Source: Sphingobacteriales bacterium
GTDB lineage: Bacteria; Bacteroidota; Bacteroidia; Chitinophagales; Chitinophagaceae
Assembly (NCBI GenBank): GCA_004295245.1
Contig: REAR01000061.1
Location: 1 to 59,085 of the forward strand
Length of the DNA: 59,085 bases
Direction of reading: 5' to 3'
A program made the translations under genes and the position numbers. The notes under the pieces are model-generated. The model worked only from the letters and a program-made list of their open reading frames with translations, made no database searches and was not told where the DNA came from. Positions 26,117-34,122 of this stretch are shown here, piece by piece. Position 1 is the first letter of the stretch. Each line of letters starts with the position of its first letter.

Positions 26117-26371
26117 TTACACCCTTTTTACCAGCCGTGTTTTCATTTCATCTTCACCCTGCGATACTTCTAAAGTGTACACACCGTAAGGCAAATGATT
26201 TAACCCACGCCAGGTAATTTCTCGTTCTTGTTCAGGCAATGTGGCTTCAAGCGTTCCGCAAATACGGCCACCCTCGTCTTTAAGCACAGCTCTTAAACAA
26301 GAAGATGAACAGTTAGCTAATTCAAGTTTCAGTGCATCTATAAACACCGGATACTTAACTTTGGCAAACAT
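26117..26371 (-). CDS. Short stand-alone protein resembling a T9SS C-terminal sorting domain
   Basis: 84 residues without a signal peptide. The chain has the rhythm of the type A sorting domain: short strands (KLELANCSSSCLRAVLKDEG), then WRGLNHLPYGVYTLEVSQG and MKTRLVKRV. Compare GYLPEGTYLLRVQAGESIF...VIKRK at the end of the large cargo protein at 37679. Here the domain stands alone with no cargo in front, and two cysteines lie close together. It overlaps the gap between two rightward genes on the opposite strand and is convergent with the coiled-coil gene (2 bp between stops). I infer a beta-sandwich fold; no function can be given. Confidence 0.6.
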   Translation of the reverse strand: MFAKVKYPVFIDALKLELANCSSSCLRAVLKDEGGRICGTLEATLPEQEREITWRGLNHLPYGVYTLEVSQGEDEMKTRLVKRV

Positions 26372-26494
26372 TGGACGGTTAGTTTTGAGTTTAGAGGCTT
26401 TCTAGCAATATTGGCAGGAGGAGTTTAATAAGGGGAGAGATCGAGTGGATAAAGTGTGGATAAATATAAGGTAGTATTTTTAATAAACAATCAA

Positions 26495-26776
26495 ATGGCA
26501 GAATTAATTCCAATAAATATTATCATCGCAGATCGTAGTTATCGTATTAAAGTAGACCCCAAGGATGAAGAGGTTGTACGAAAAACGGTAAAAATCATTA
26601 ACGATAAGGTAATTGAATATAAAACCCAGTTTGCCGGAAAAGATATGCAAGACTATTTGGGCATGGTAGTAATTTGGTACGCCACCACCCAAGCGGGCAG
26701 CGGTAGTATTCCGGTAGCTACCGAGCTAAGCCAGCAACTACTAAAACTGGAGGCTCTTTTAGATAAAGCTGTTTAA
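26495..26776 (+). CDS. zapA: Cell division protein ZapA
   Basis: 93 residues from ATG 26495 (MAELIPINIIIADRSYRIKV); an upstream GTG would add 13 residues. The ZapA N-terminal domain (PINIIIADRSYRIKVDPKDE) is followed by a helical, coiled-coil tail. ZapA bundles and stabilises FtsZ filaments at midcell. Its neighbours, a coiled-coil protein and RNase Y, match the gene order of other Bacteroidota. A perfect 16-bp palindromic terminator closes the gene. Confidence 0.87.
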   Translation: MAELIPINIIIADRSYRIKVDPKDEEVVRKTVKIINDKVIEYKTQFAGKDMQDYLGMVVIWYATTQAGSGSIPVATELSQQLLKLEALLDKAV

Positions 26777-26810
26777 TTAAAAAGGCCAGGCTACGCCTGG
26801 CCTTTTTAAT
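26776..26810. terminator. Bidirectional terminator, perfect 16-bp stem
   Basis: ATTAAAAAGGCCAGGC (26776-26791) pairs with GCCTGGCCTTTTTAAT (26795-26810), loop TAC. It serves zapA and the convergent secreted-protein gene. Confidence 0.88.
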
Positions 26811-26830
26811 AGTAGCAATAATAGCAATAC

Positions 26831-27667
26831 TTATAATTTCTTGGCGGTTGTTGTGGCTGTCACTTTCATATCAATAGGTACGCTCTGGCCCATAACGCTG
26901 ATAGATCCTTTAACATCTACATTGCTGGTGCCACCCTTTAACCAGCCGGTAGCAGCTTCGTAAACAGACTCTCCATTTACCTTACCATTCAATTCTATTT
27001 GCATTTCCATACCCTGCACTTCGGCAGTACCGTTTTTAACTAAAGTACCCACAACAGTCACAATCAAATCATCTCCTTTAATTTCTTTTAAGGTATAGGT
27101 ATTAACTAACTTAACCGTTTCAGCAGTACCAGAAGAATCAACCCAAGAGTCGCCTGGTTTTAAAGATTTTGAAGGTACTGGCACCAGAAAAGGCAATTGT
27201 TGTCCCACACTAATTGTACCCGAAACGCCAGACAAATCATTCATCGGATTAGATTCGCCGGTTTTTGAAGCAGGAGCAGTTAATACTTTTCCGGTAGCAC
27301 TTATTTTATACTCTTCTTCCACACCCAGTTTACCTTTAACAGCTTCTCCCATTTGCCCATCCATATCTTCTTTTTTATCAGAATCAAATTTTATTTCTTG
27401 TCCCATCATGGTAGCATTCATAGTCATTTTTTTCAAAAGCTGTCCTATGGTAAATTCTGTAGCAGACGCCTCTTTTACTTCAGCAACGGTAGTTCCAACC
27501 GTTTCGGTAACATTTTCCATACTCTGCCCCATCATTTCCATTGTCATGGTCATTTTGGTACTTACGGTGGCCTCCAGTTTCTGGCCTTTGGCAATAACAA
27601 TTTTCTGCGCCTGTACACCCATGGCAATGCTTAATAAGAATAAGGAAGACAATACAATTCTTTTCAT
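26831..27667 (-). CDS. DUF6263-like secreted protein
   Basis: 278 residues with a signal peptide ending VQAQ (~20). The mature protein is beta-rich and unusually rich in Met, Thr, Val and Lys (TKMTMTMEMMGQSMENVTE, MTMNATMMGQEIKF). Conserved-looking blocks are VSVGQ-type strands (GTISVGQQLPFLVPVP), KPGDSWVDSSG and a C-terminal ESVYEAATGWLKGG. This fits the DUF6263 family of periplasmic or surface proteins of unknown function. It is monocistronic, with a terminator on the left; no clear promoter box was found. Confidence 0.75.
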   Translation of the reverse strand: MKRIVLSSLFLLSIAMGVQAQKIVIAKGQKLEATVSTKMTMTMEMMGQSMENVTETVGTTVAEVKEASATEFTIGQLLKKMTMNATMMGQEIKFDSDKKEDMDGQMGEAVKGKLGVEEEYKISATGKVLTAPASKTGESNPMNDLSGVSGTISVGQQLPFLVPVPSKSLKPGDSWVDSSGTAETVKLVNTYTLKEIKGDDLIVTVVGTLVKNGTAEVQGMEMQIELNGKVNGESVYEAATGWLKGGTSNVDVKGSISVMGQSVPIDMKVTATTTAKKL

Positions 27668-27949
27668 TTTTGTAGTTTAATGTTTAGGCAAAGAAACACA
27701 AATGCTGGGTATTTTACCTTTTTTGTGTTTTAATATTTATACAATATCTCAGACGCATTAGCGCAAAGTACCGTTGCAGTTTTTTACTTAAAAAAAAGCC
27801 AATCAGGCAGATAATAGTTCAAACTCAGGCCTCAGGTGTGCGTCAAATTGCAGCATCTTTCGTATTTTCGCCAACTATCACCATTTACACAAAACAAAAC
27901 TACGCAGCTGTTTTTAAATGGATTGTAAACCGTATTAAAAAAATGAACA

Positions 27950-29515
27950 ATGGACTCCAACATACTATTATTAATTACCGGCGCCGGCGCCCTAGTAGCC
28001 GGCATTGTAGCGGGAAAGCTGATTTTTACTAAGAACACCCAAAAGAAACTGGAAGAAGCCGAAATTCAATCGCAAAGCATATTAAAAGAGGCCGAATTAA
28101 GAGGCGAAACCATCCGGAAAGAAAAAGAACTGGAGGTAAAAGAGAAATTTGTGCAACTAAAAGCCGCTCATGATAAAGATGTTAATGAGCGCAGCCGTAA
28201 AATTAACGACACAGAAAACAGGGTAAAACAAAGAGAGGTTTCAATTATTCAGAAAGAAACTTCACTGGATAAACAAATTAAAGAAAACGAAGCTATTAAG
28301 GAAAACCTCAATCGCCAGATTGAGGTTGTAAACGTAAAAAGAACCGAGCTTGAAAAGCATCAGGAAGAACATATACGCCGCTTAGAAAAAGTAGCAGGAT
28401 TAAGCGCCGATGAAGCAAAAACACAATTAATTGAAAGCCTTAAGCAAGAAGCGCAAACCAGGGCTTTAGGCATTCAGCAGGAAATAATTGACGACGCTAA
28501 ACAAAAAGCCAATAAAGAAGCCCGCAAAATTATTATTCAAACTATACAGCGTACTGCTGCAGAGCAAGCAATTGAAAATTCAATTACTGTTTTCAATTTG
28601 GAGAGTGACGAAATAAAAGGTCAAATAATCGGTCGCGAAGGACGAAACATCCGTGCTATAGAAGCTGCTACCGGGGTAGATTTGATTGTTGACGATACCC
28701 CTGAAGCCATTGTATTATCTTCTTTCGATCCCTTACGCAGAGAAATTGCCCGTATCAGCTTACAACGCTTGGTTACAGATGGCCGCATCCACCCCGCCCG
28801 TATTGAAGAAGTAGTAGAAAAAACCCGCAAGCAAATTGAAGAGCAGGTAATGGAAATTGGAGAAAGAACGGTTATTGAATTAGGCATTCATGGCCTGCAT
28901 AAAGAACTGGTTCGTATAGTAGGCAAAATGCGTTTTCGCTCTTCTTACGGCCAAAACCTGTTAATGCATAGCCGCGAAGTAGCAAATTTATGCGGCCTTA
29001 TGGCCAGCGAATTGGGAATGAACCCCAAACTGGCAAAAAGAGCCGGCCTATTACACGATATTGGTAAAGTGCCCGACGAAGAAACAGAATTAAGCCACGC
29101 ACTTTTAGGCGCTAAACTGGCAGAAAAATATGGCGAGAATCCTGCTGTAATAAATGCAATTGGCGCCCACCACGATGAAATGGAGATGCAATATGTAATT
29201 TCTCCCATTATTCAGGCCTGCGATGCCATTAGTGGTGCACGGCCCGGTGCCCGCCGAGAAATTATGCAGCAATACCTGCAACGCATTAAAGACCTTGAAA
29301 ATATGGCGCTGGCTTACAATGGCGTAGAAAAAGCCTACGCAATACAAGCAGGTAGAGAATTAAGAGTAATTGTTGAGGCTGATAAAGTTACAGATGCCGA
29401 CAGCGAAAAACTGTCTTTTGAAATAGCACAGAAAATTCAAACCGAAATGACTTTTCCGGGGCAAATTAAAGTAACCGTTATCAGAGAAAAGAGAGCCGTA
29501 AACGTAGCTCGTTAA
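27950..29515 (+). CDS. rny: Ribonuclease Y
   Basis: A membrane-anchored endoribonuclease that starts mRNA decay. The 521 residues hold an N-terminal membrane segment (~4-24, [20 protein letters not shown]), a long charged coiled coil (~30-205), a KH domain ([20 protein letters not shown], ~226), and an HD domain with the metal-binding pair in [10 protein letters not shown] (~368) and HHDEMEM. The length and domain order are those of the family. It follows zapA after a 1.2-kb interval holding a leftward gene, and rplS follows. Confidence 0.96.
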   Translation: MDSNILLLITGAGALVAGIVAGKLIFTKNTQKKLEEAEIQSQSILKEAELRGETIRKEKELEVKEKFVQLKAAHDKDVNERSRKINDTENRVKQREVSIIQKETSLDKQIKENEAIKENLNRQIEVVNVKRTELEKHQEEHIRRLEKVAGLSADEAKTQLIESLKQEAQTRALGIQQEIIDDAKQKANKEARKIIIQTIQRTAAEQAIENSITVFNLESDEIKGQIIGREGRNIRAIEAATGVDLIVDDTPEAIVLSSFDPLRREIARISLQRLVTDGRIHPARIEEVVEKTRKQIEEQVMEIGERTVIELGIHGLHKELVRIVGKMRFRSSYGQNLLMHSREVANLCGLMASELGMNPKLAKRAGLLHDIGKVPDEETELSHALLGAKLAEKYGENPAVINAIGAHHDEMEMQYVISPIIQACDAISGARPGARREIMQQYLQRIKDLENMALAYNGVEKAYAIQAGRELRVIVEADKVTDADSEKLSFEIAQKIQTEMTFPGQIKVTVIREKRAVNVAR

Positions 29516-29529
29516 AAAGTAGTAGTACA

Positions 29530-29585
29530 AGCTGTTGAACAGGATGCAGCAGCCGTTGCGTCGCAATCCGTTCATCGGTAGTGCG
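29530..29585 (+). repeat. Dispersed repeat, solo left arm
   Basis: AGGATGCAGCAGCC followed by GTTGCGTCGCAA (29555-29566), where the core is the perfect palindrome TTGCGTCGCAA, then TCCGTTCATC. It lies downstream of rny. Confidence 0.65.
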
Positions 29586-29633
29586 TACTTCAGCAGGTTT
29601 CGTTTTAAATCATAAAAAAAATAAGGTAATGCG

Positions 29634-29664
29634 TTTCTATTTACAGTTGAAACCCCTACCTTTG
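29634..29664 (+). promoter_or_regulatory. Promoter of rplS
   Basis: -33 TTTC (29634-29637), a 19-nt spacer, and -7 TACCTTTG (29657-29664), 22 nt before ATG 29687. Confidence 0.6.
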
Positions 29665-29686
29665 CCGTCCGATAAAATTTACAGCT

Positions 29687-30049
29687 ATGAATGCAGTAGC
29701 ATATGTACATGAGCAGTTAACTCCAAAAAAAGAGTTTCCAAAGTTTAAAGCAGGTGATAATATCACTGTGAACTATAAAATTATTGAAGGTGGTAAAGAG
29801 CGTATCCAGGGATTTCGTGGAGACGTTATTAAACGCCAGGGAACTGGTGCCACTCAAAATTTTACTGTTCGTAAAATTTCTGATAGTATTGGAGTAGAAA
29901 GAACGTTTCCGTTGCTTTCTCCAAACATTGAGTCAATTTTGGTAAATAAAGTTGGTAAAGTACGCCGTGCCAAGCTGTTTTTTCAGCGTGAAAGAAGCGG
30001 TAAGAGTGCCAGAATTAAAGAAAAGAAAATGGCTGTGGCTACTGTTTAA
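29687..30049 (+). CDS. rplS: 50S ribosomal protein L19
   Basis: 120 residues, a full-length bL19 at the 30S-50S interface. Characteristic motifs are FKAGDNITVNYKIIEGGKER, IQGFRGDVIKRQG, FTVRKISDSIGVERTFP and VRRAKLFFQRERSGKSARI. It has its own promoter and a strong terminator, so it is monocistronic here, separate from trmD/rimM with which it is often clustered. Confidence 0.98.
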   Translation: MNAVAYVHEQLTPKKEFPKFKAGDNITVNYKIIEGGKERIQGFRGDVIKRQGTGATQNFTVRKISDSIGVERTFPLLSPNIESILVNKVGKVRRAKLFFQRERSGKSARIKEKKMAVATV

Positions 30050-30074
30050 TAGTCATAAACCTTCTAATACATTA

Positions 30075-30107
30075 CAAAAAACGCATTTATAATAAATGCG
30101 TTTTTTG
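30075..30107 (+). terminator. Terminator of rplS
   Basis: The stem CAAAAAACGCATTTA (30075-30089) pairs with TAAATGCGTTTTTTG (30093-30107), loop TAA, including a T6 run. Confidence 0.88.
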
Positions 30108-30119
30108 TTTTATATACAG

Positions 30120-30188
30120 CTTTATTGTGCAGCACCAGTGTGCGACGCAACACATGCCGGGCTTAGTACAACTGTTAGTACCAAAAAA
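30120..30188 (-). repeat. Dispersed repeat, solo right arm
   Basis: Core GTGTGCGACGCAAC (30138-30151), then GCCGGGCTTAG and the outer end AACTGTTAGTACCAAAAAA (~30170-30188). It lies downstream of the rplS terminator and upstream of tatA. Confidence 0.7.
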
Positions 30189-30272
30189 TAAGTATAAAAT
30201 ATAGCCGTAGTTTTATAAAAGATGCATGCAATTTGCATTGTCTTAGTATCTTTACTTACTAATAAACATTTT

Positions 30273-30494
30273 ATGTTACAAACTCTTTTTCAGCCCGTAT
30301 TATTGGGGGTTTTAGGAACACAGGAAATCATTATCATTTTGGTGATTGTTTTGTTACTGTTTGGTGGTCGTAAAATACCAGAATTAATGCGTGGCCTTGG
30401 CAAGGGTATCAGAGAATTTAACGATGCTAAAAACAACGTAAAAAAAGAAATTGAAGACGGTATTAAAGAAAAAGATACCAACTCCGCCTCTTAA
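30273..30494 (+). CDS. tatA: Twin-arginine translocase subunit TatA/TatE
   Basis: 73 residues from ATG 30273 ([19 protein letters not shown]). One membrane helix (~10-28, [15 protein letters not shown]) is followed by the hinge and amphipathic helix [19 protein letters not shown], then a polar charged tail. TatA multimers form the conduit for folded proteins across the inner membrane. tatC is not in the window. gatA starts 30 bp downstream with no terminator between, so they may be cotranscribed. Confidence 0.93.
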   Translation: MLQTLFQPVLLGVLGTQEIIIILVIVLLLFGGRKIPELMRGLGKGIREFNDAKNNVKKEIEDGIKEKDTNSAS

Positions 30495-30524
30495 TTATTA
30501 ATACACCGGCACCGTTTATTTGAA

Positions 30525-31955
30525 TTGTTTAGTTTTCACTCAATACAACAATATCATAAAGAATTAATCAATAGCACTACCACTTGCGTAGCAGCAGTTG
30601 ATTTTTTTTTAGCCCGCATAGAAACCAGTAAGCACCTGAATGCTTATACTGAAGTGTACGCTGCTGCTGCAAAAGAAAGAGCCTTAGCTTTAGATGCAGC
30701 ATTTACCAATACAGGGCAACTTTCCGGGCCCCTTCACGGCGTTGTTATTGCGCTTAAAGATGTTATTTGTTACAAAGATCATACTGTTACTGCAGCTTCT
30801 AAAATACTAAAAGGGTTTACTGCCACTTACAATGCCACCGCAGTAGAGCGGTTGCTGAAAGCCGGCGCAATTATTATAGGCAATTGCAATTGTGATGAAT
30901 TTGCCATGGGCTCCAGCAACGAAAACTCTTGCTATGGAAAAACCCTAAATGCTTTAGATAATGACAGGGTACCCGGTGGCTCATCTGGCGGCTCTGCAGT
31001 AGCTGTACAAGCGGGCTTATGTATGGCAAGTCTGGGAAGTGATACCGGAGGCTCTGTGAGACAACCCGCAGATTTCTGTGGAATTATAGGGTTTAAGCCC
31101 ACCTATGGTCGTATATCAAGATATGGTCTTATTGCATATGGCTCTTCTTTTGACCAGATTGGTATTTTTGGTACACAGATTAAAGACATTGCGCTTATTT
31201 TAGAGGTTATTGCCGGGCAAGATGATTATGATGCTACCGTAGCAACAGAGCCCGTTCCTGCATACAGTACTTTAACAGCTAGCAACAAGCCACTTAAAAT
31301 TGGTTTTTTTGAGGAAGCTTTGAATCATCCCGGTTTAGATCCGGTAATTCATAAAGGCATAACAGCTTATTTTACAGATTTAAAAGCCATGGGGCATACA
31401 GTTGAACCGGTTAATTTTGGTTTGTTAGATTATATTGTGCCGGCTTATTATGTGCTTACCACTGCTGAAGCATCTTCCAACTTATCAAGATATGATGGGG
31501 TTAAATATGGCTACCGGGATAATACGCCCGGGGTTGAATTAACAGACTTTTACAAAAACACTCGTTCGGCCGGTTTTGGCAGAGAAGTAAAGAAAAGAAT
31601 ACTGCTAGGCACTTTTGTACTTAGTGCCGGGTATTTTGATGCATATTTTACACAAGCACAAAAAGTTCGAAACCTTTTATTTGAAAAAACTAAACTGATT
31701 TTCAAGGATTTTGACATTCTAATCCTTCCTACGGTTCCATCCACGGCTTTTAAATTTGGCGAAAAGACAGACGACCCAATAGCTATGTATTTAGCTGACA
31801 TATACACCGTTTACGCCAACTTAACAGGCATTCCTGCAATTTCATTACCCCTATTTCGGCATGATAATGGCATGCCATATGGCCTTCAGGCTATGGCAAA
31901 CCACTTTTCCGAGTTATCTTTGCTCCAGCTTTCACAGCAACTACTGAAACAATAA
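30525..31955 (+). CDS. gatA: Glutamyl/aspartyl-tRNA amidotransferase subunit A
   Basis: The amidase of the GatCAB complex, which makes Gln-tRNA(Gln) or Asn-tRNA(Asn) by transamidation. The 476 residues carry the Ser-cisSer-Lys amidase triad: Lys in HGVVIALKDVI, the Gly/Ser-rich PGGSSGGSAVAV (~150), and the nucleophile Ser in LGSDTGGSVRQPA. The first codon is TTG 30525; no ATG lies between it and the tatA stop in frame, and the residues after it (FSFHSIQQYHKELI) align with the family N-terminus. gatB and gatC are not in the window. Confidence 0.93.
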   Translation: MFSFHSIQQYHKELINSTTTCVAAVDFFLARIETSKHLNAYTEVYAAAAKERALALDAAFTNTGQLSGPLHGVVIALKDVICYKDHTVTAASKILKGFTATYNATAVERLLKAGAIIIGNCNCDEFAMGSSNENSCYGKTLNALDNDRVPGGSSGGSAVAVQAGLCMASLGSDTGGSVRQPADFCGIIGFKPTYGRISRYGLIAYGSSFDQIGIFGTQIKDIALILEVIAGQDDYDATVATEPVPAYSTLTASNKPLKIGFFEEALNHPGLDPVIHKGITAYFTDLKAMGHTVEPVNFGLLDYIVPAYYVLTTAEASSNLSRYDGVKYGYRDNTPGVELTDFYKNTRSAGFGREVKKRILLGTFVLSAGYFDAYFTQAQKVRNLLFEKTKLIFKDFDILILPTVPSTAFKFGEKTDDPIAMYLADIYTVYANLTGIPAISLPLFRHDNGMPYGLQAMANHFSELSLLQLSQQLLKQ

Positions 31956-32032
31956 TCCAACCTGGCTCCGTATCCTACGAACTAAATCTTTGTAAGACAA
32001 GTGATTTGATTTTGTGAACGAAAACAAAGCAA

Positions 32033-33148
32033 ATGAAAAAGTTAGCATTGGTTTTATTTAGTTGGATGATGCTTCTTGTAGCCCACGCCCAAAACACGGT
32101 GGCTATAGAAGCGTTTGCCAAAGACACTGTAACCGAAAAAGCATTACCTCTAAAAAAGGAAACTGTTTCGCCAAGTGAAAAAAAAGTAATCAAAGATCTT
32201 TATGAGCTTGATAATCTAAACACTGTTGGCCCAAGGTTAAACCCCCGTGCGGTTAGCTTTGTAAAAGATTATATGGAAGATTATGGCCCAAGCATGGAAA
32301 AAATGAAAGACTGGGGCCGCCCTTACTTCAATATGATGGATGGTATCCTTGTTTCTCACAACCTTCCCAAAGAATTGAAATACCTGGCCGTTATTGAATC
32401 GAAGCTTAAAACAACAGCGGTTTCTTGGGTTGGTGCTGTTGGCCCCTGGCAATTTATGCCGGCAACTGCAAGAAATATGGGCCTTGTAGTTAACCGCAAA
32501 GTTGATGAAAGAACCAATTACATTAAAAGCACACATGCTGCTGCCAAATACCTGAATGTTTTATATAAAGAATTTGGAGATTGGTTATTGGTAATAGCGG
32601 CCTATAACGGTGGCCCGGGCAATGTGTACAAAGCAATTCGCAAAAGCGGTAGCCGTAATTTTTGGGACCTTCAATATCATTTACCGGCAGAAAGCCGTAA
32701 CCACGTAAAAAAATTTATTGGCACCCACTATATTTTTGAAGGGCAGGGCGGTTTAACTACGCTTACCAAGCAAGAAACAGCATCGCAGTACGGTATAAAC
32801 CTTTACACCGCCAATAGAAAAATTACCAGCGAAGAGTTAACCCAAGCCAAAACCCAAAAAGTATCGGGCAAATACAATTCTTTAGTTATTGCCAAATACT
32901 TAATTATGGATATTAACGAGTTTAACCGTTATAACCCCGATTTTGATAAGGTAATGGCCAGCACAGAGAATACGTACGAAATGAAGCTTCCGGCTGATAA
33001 AATGGAATTGTTTAATGCTAATAAATATCAGATTTTACAAGAATGTATTCAGCTTTTATTAAACAATACTGTTGCTGGTAATGCTGCAGAAAACAACGCC
33101 AATTACGGTAACACAGAAGCCGTCATTAAAAAAATAGCTAAAAAATAA
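32033..33148 (+). CDS. mltD: Lytic murein transglycosylase, MltD-like
   Basis: 371 residues with a signal peptide (LALVLFSWMMLLVAHAQ). The SLT domain (~105-235) has the catalytic Glu in LAVIESKLKTTAVSW (~121), the AVGPWQFMPATARNMGL motif and AYNGGPGNVYKAIRKSG. It cleaves the MurNAc-GlcNAc bond to anhydro products during wall turnover. The C-terminal ~100 residues (IAKYLIMDINEFNRYNPDFD) resemble a LysM-like region but a true LysM is not evident. It is monocistronic: a terminator follows that uses the variant repeat arm. Confidence 0.9.
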   Translation: MKKLALVLFSWMMLLVAHAQNTVAIEAFAKDTVTEKALPLKKETVSPSEKKVIKDLYELDNLNTVGPRLNPRAVSFVKDYMEDYGPSMEKMKDWGRPYFNMMDGILVSHNLPKELKYLAVIESKLKTTAVSWVGAVGPWQFMPATARNMGLVVNRKVDERTNYIKSTHAAAKYLNVLYKEFGDWLLVIAAYNGGPGNVYKAIRKSGSRNFWDLQYHLPAESRNHVKKFIGTHYIFEGQGGLTTLTKQETASQYGINLYTANRKITSEELTQAKTQKVSGKYNSLVIAKYLIMDINEFNRYNPDFDKVMASTENTYEMKLPADKMELFNANKYQILQECIQLLLNNTVAGNAAENNANYGNTEAVIKKIAKK

Positions 33149-33157
33149 ATTAGGCAT

Positions 33158-33327
33158 CCGGCAGTATAACCGGTTGCAACATTGTTGCTACGCTCAGTTC
33201 AACTATTACAGCAATATTGAACTGAGCTTTTTTATTGCAGGTAACCATTGCTCAATAGCAAACTATAAGTTGACGTGATTGCGACGCAACGATGCTGCGC
33301 ACAGATACCGAGGCTGGTACTATAAAA
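33158..33327. repeat. Dispersed repeat, paired element with variant left arm
   Basis: The left arm is the variant GTTGCTACGCTCAGTTCAAC (33184-33203). The right arm has core TTGCGACGCAAC (33279-33290, containing the perfect palindrome TTGCGACGCAA), then GATGCTGCG and the outer end GGCTGGTACTATAAAA (~33312-33327), which abuts the cobA stop codon. GGTAACCATTGCTCAATAGC at 33240-33259 resembles another outer end, so the element may be composite. Confidence 0.6.
33192..33233 (+). terminator. Terminator of mltD, built partly from a repeat arm
   Basis: The stem GCTCAGTTCAA (33192-33202) pairs with TTGAACTGAGC (33217-33227), followed by TTTTTT. The 5' half of the stem lies inside the variant repeat arm 33184-33203. 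Confidence 0.85.
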
Positions 33328-34113
33328 TTATTTCTTTAACGCTTCAAAAACTGAGCCCTCTCCATCTGCCACAAACCAGTTAAATGATTGATGAAGCCGA
33401 ACTACTTCTCCGATAATGACCAATGATGGTGAGCTGAAATTAATGCCCGCAAAATCTTGCTGGCAATTTTGCAAGGTAGTTAAATGAATTTTTTGTTGCT
33501 GGGTAGTTGCCTGTTCTATTACTGCCAATGGCGTAGAGGGTTTACGTGAGTACCGAAGTAATAACTCAGACAAGTAATGAATGTTTTTGGAAGCCATATA
33601 AAATATCAACGTATCATCAGTGGTGGCTAAAACCTTCCATTTTTCAGGGCTATAATAACTATTGGGATTAAAAGTAACAAACTGAACTCCCTGTGCAAAA
33701 CCTCTGGCTGTAAGCGGAAAACCAGCATACGCAGAAGCACCAGAAGCGGCAGTTACACCTGGTATAATTTCAAAACAAATATCATGTTGTTTCAATGCCT
33801 CCAACTCATCCAGCACATTGCTGAAGAAAGCAACATCACCTCCTTTTAAACGCACTACATTTTTACCTTCGTTTGCGTATTGAATAATCAGCGCCGTTAC
33901 TTCATGCTGTTGTAAAGAGGCATCATTAAAACCTTGCTTACCAGCTAAAACAAGTTTTGCCAAAGGGTTAGCATTTTGTTTTATAATATCTGGGTTTACC
34001 AAGCGATCAGAGATAATCACTTCAGCAAGAGCTAATGCTTTTTGCAATTTCAGCGTAATCAATTCAGCATCGCCAGGGCCCGCCCCTGCAAGTATTACTT
34101 TACCTTTTTTCAT
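33328..34113 (-). CDS. cobA: Uroporphyrinogen-III C-methyltransferase
   Basis: Methylates uroporphyrinogen III at C2 and C7 with SAM to give precorrin-2, the precursor of sirohaem and cobalamin. The 261 residues have the SAM-binding GAGPGDAELITLKLQKAL (~10-28), VVRLKGGDVAFFSN (~90) and EIIPGVTAASGASAYAGFPL. No CysG N-terminal oxidase/chelatase domain is fused. It starts 9 bp after cysN, so here it supplies sirohaem for sulfite reduction; the reductase genes are not in the window. Transcription should depend on the SAM-I riboswitch at the head of the operon. Its stop abuts a dispersed repeat. Confidence 0.93.
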   Translation of the reverse strand: MKKGKVILAGAGPGDAELITLKLQKALALAEVIISDRLVNPDIIKQNANPLAKLVLAGKQGFNDASLQQHEVTALIIQYANEGKNVVRLKGGDVAFFSNVLDELEALKQHDICFEIIPGVTAASGASAYAGFPLTARGFAQGVQFVTFNPNSYYSPEKWKVLATTDDTLIFYMASKNIHYLSELLLRYSRKPSTPLAVIEQATTQQQKIHLTTLQNCQQDFAGINFSSPSLVIIGEVVRLHQSFNWFVADGEGSVFEALKK

Positions 34114-34122
34114 TAGTACTTA

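Noticed and set aside
26372-26494. A possible 6S RNA next to zapA, as in enterobacteria
   Set aside because: The gap is too short and shows no long hairpin with an internal bubble.
27830-27850. A GTGTGCGTCAAAT sequence resembling the repeat core
   Set aside because: It lacks the CGCA half of the palindrome and has none of the usual flanks, so it was not counted.
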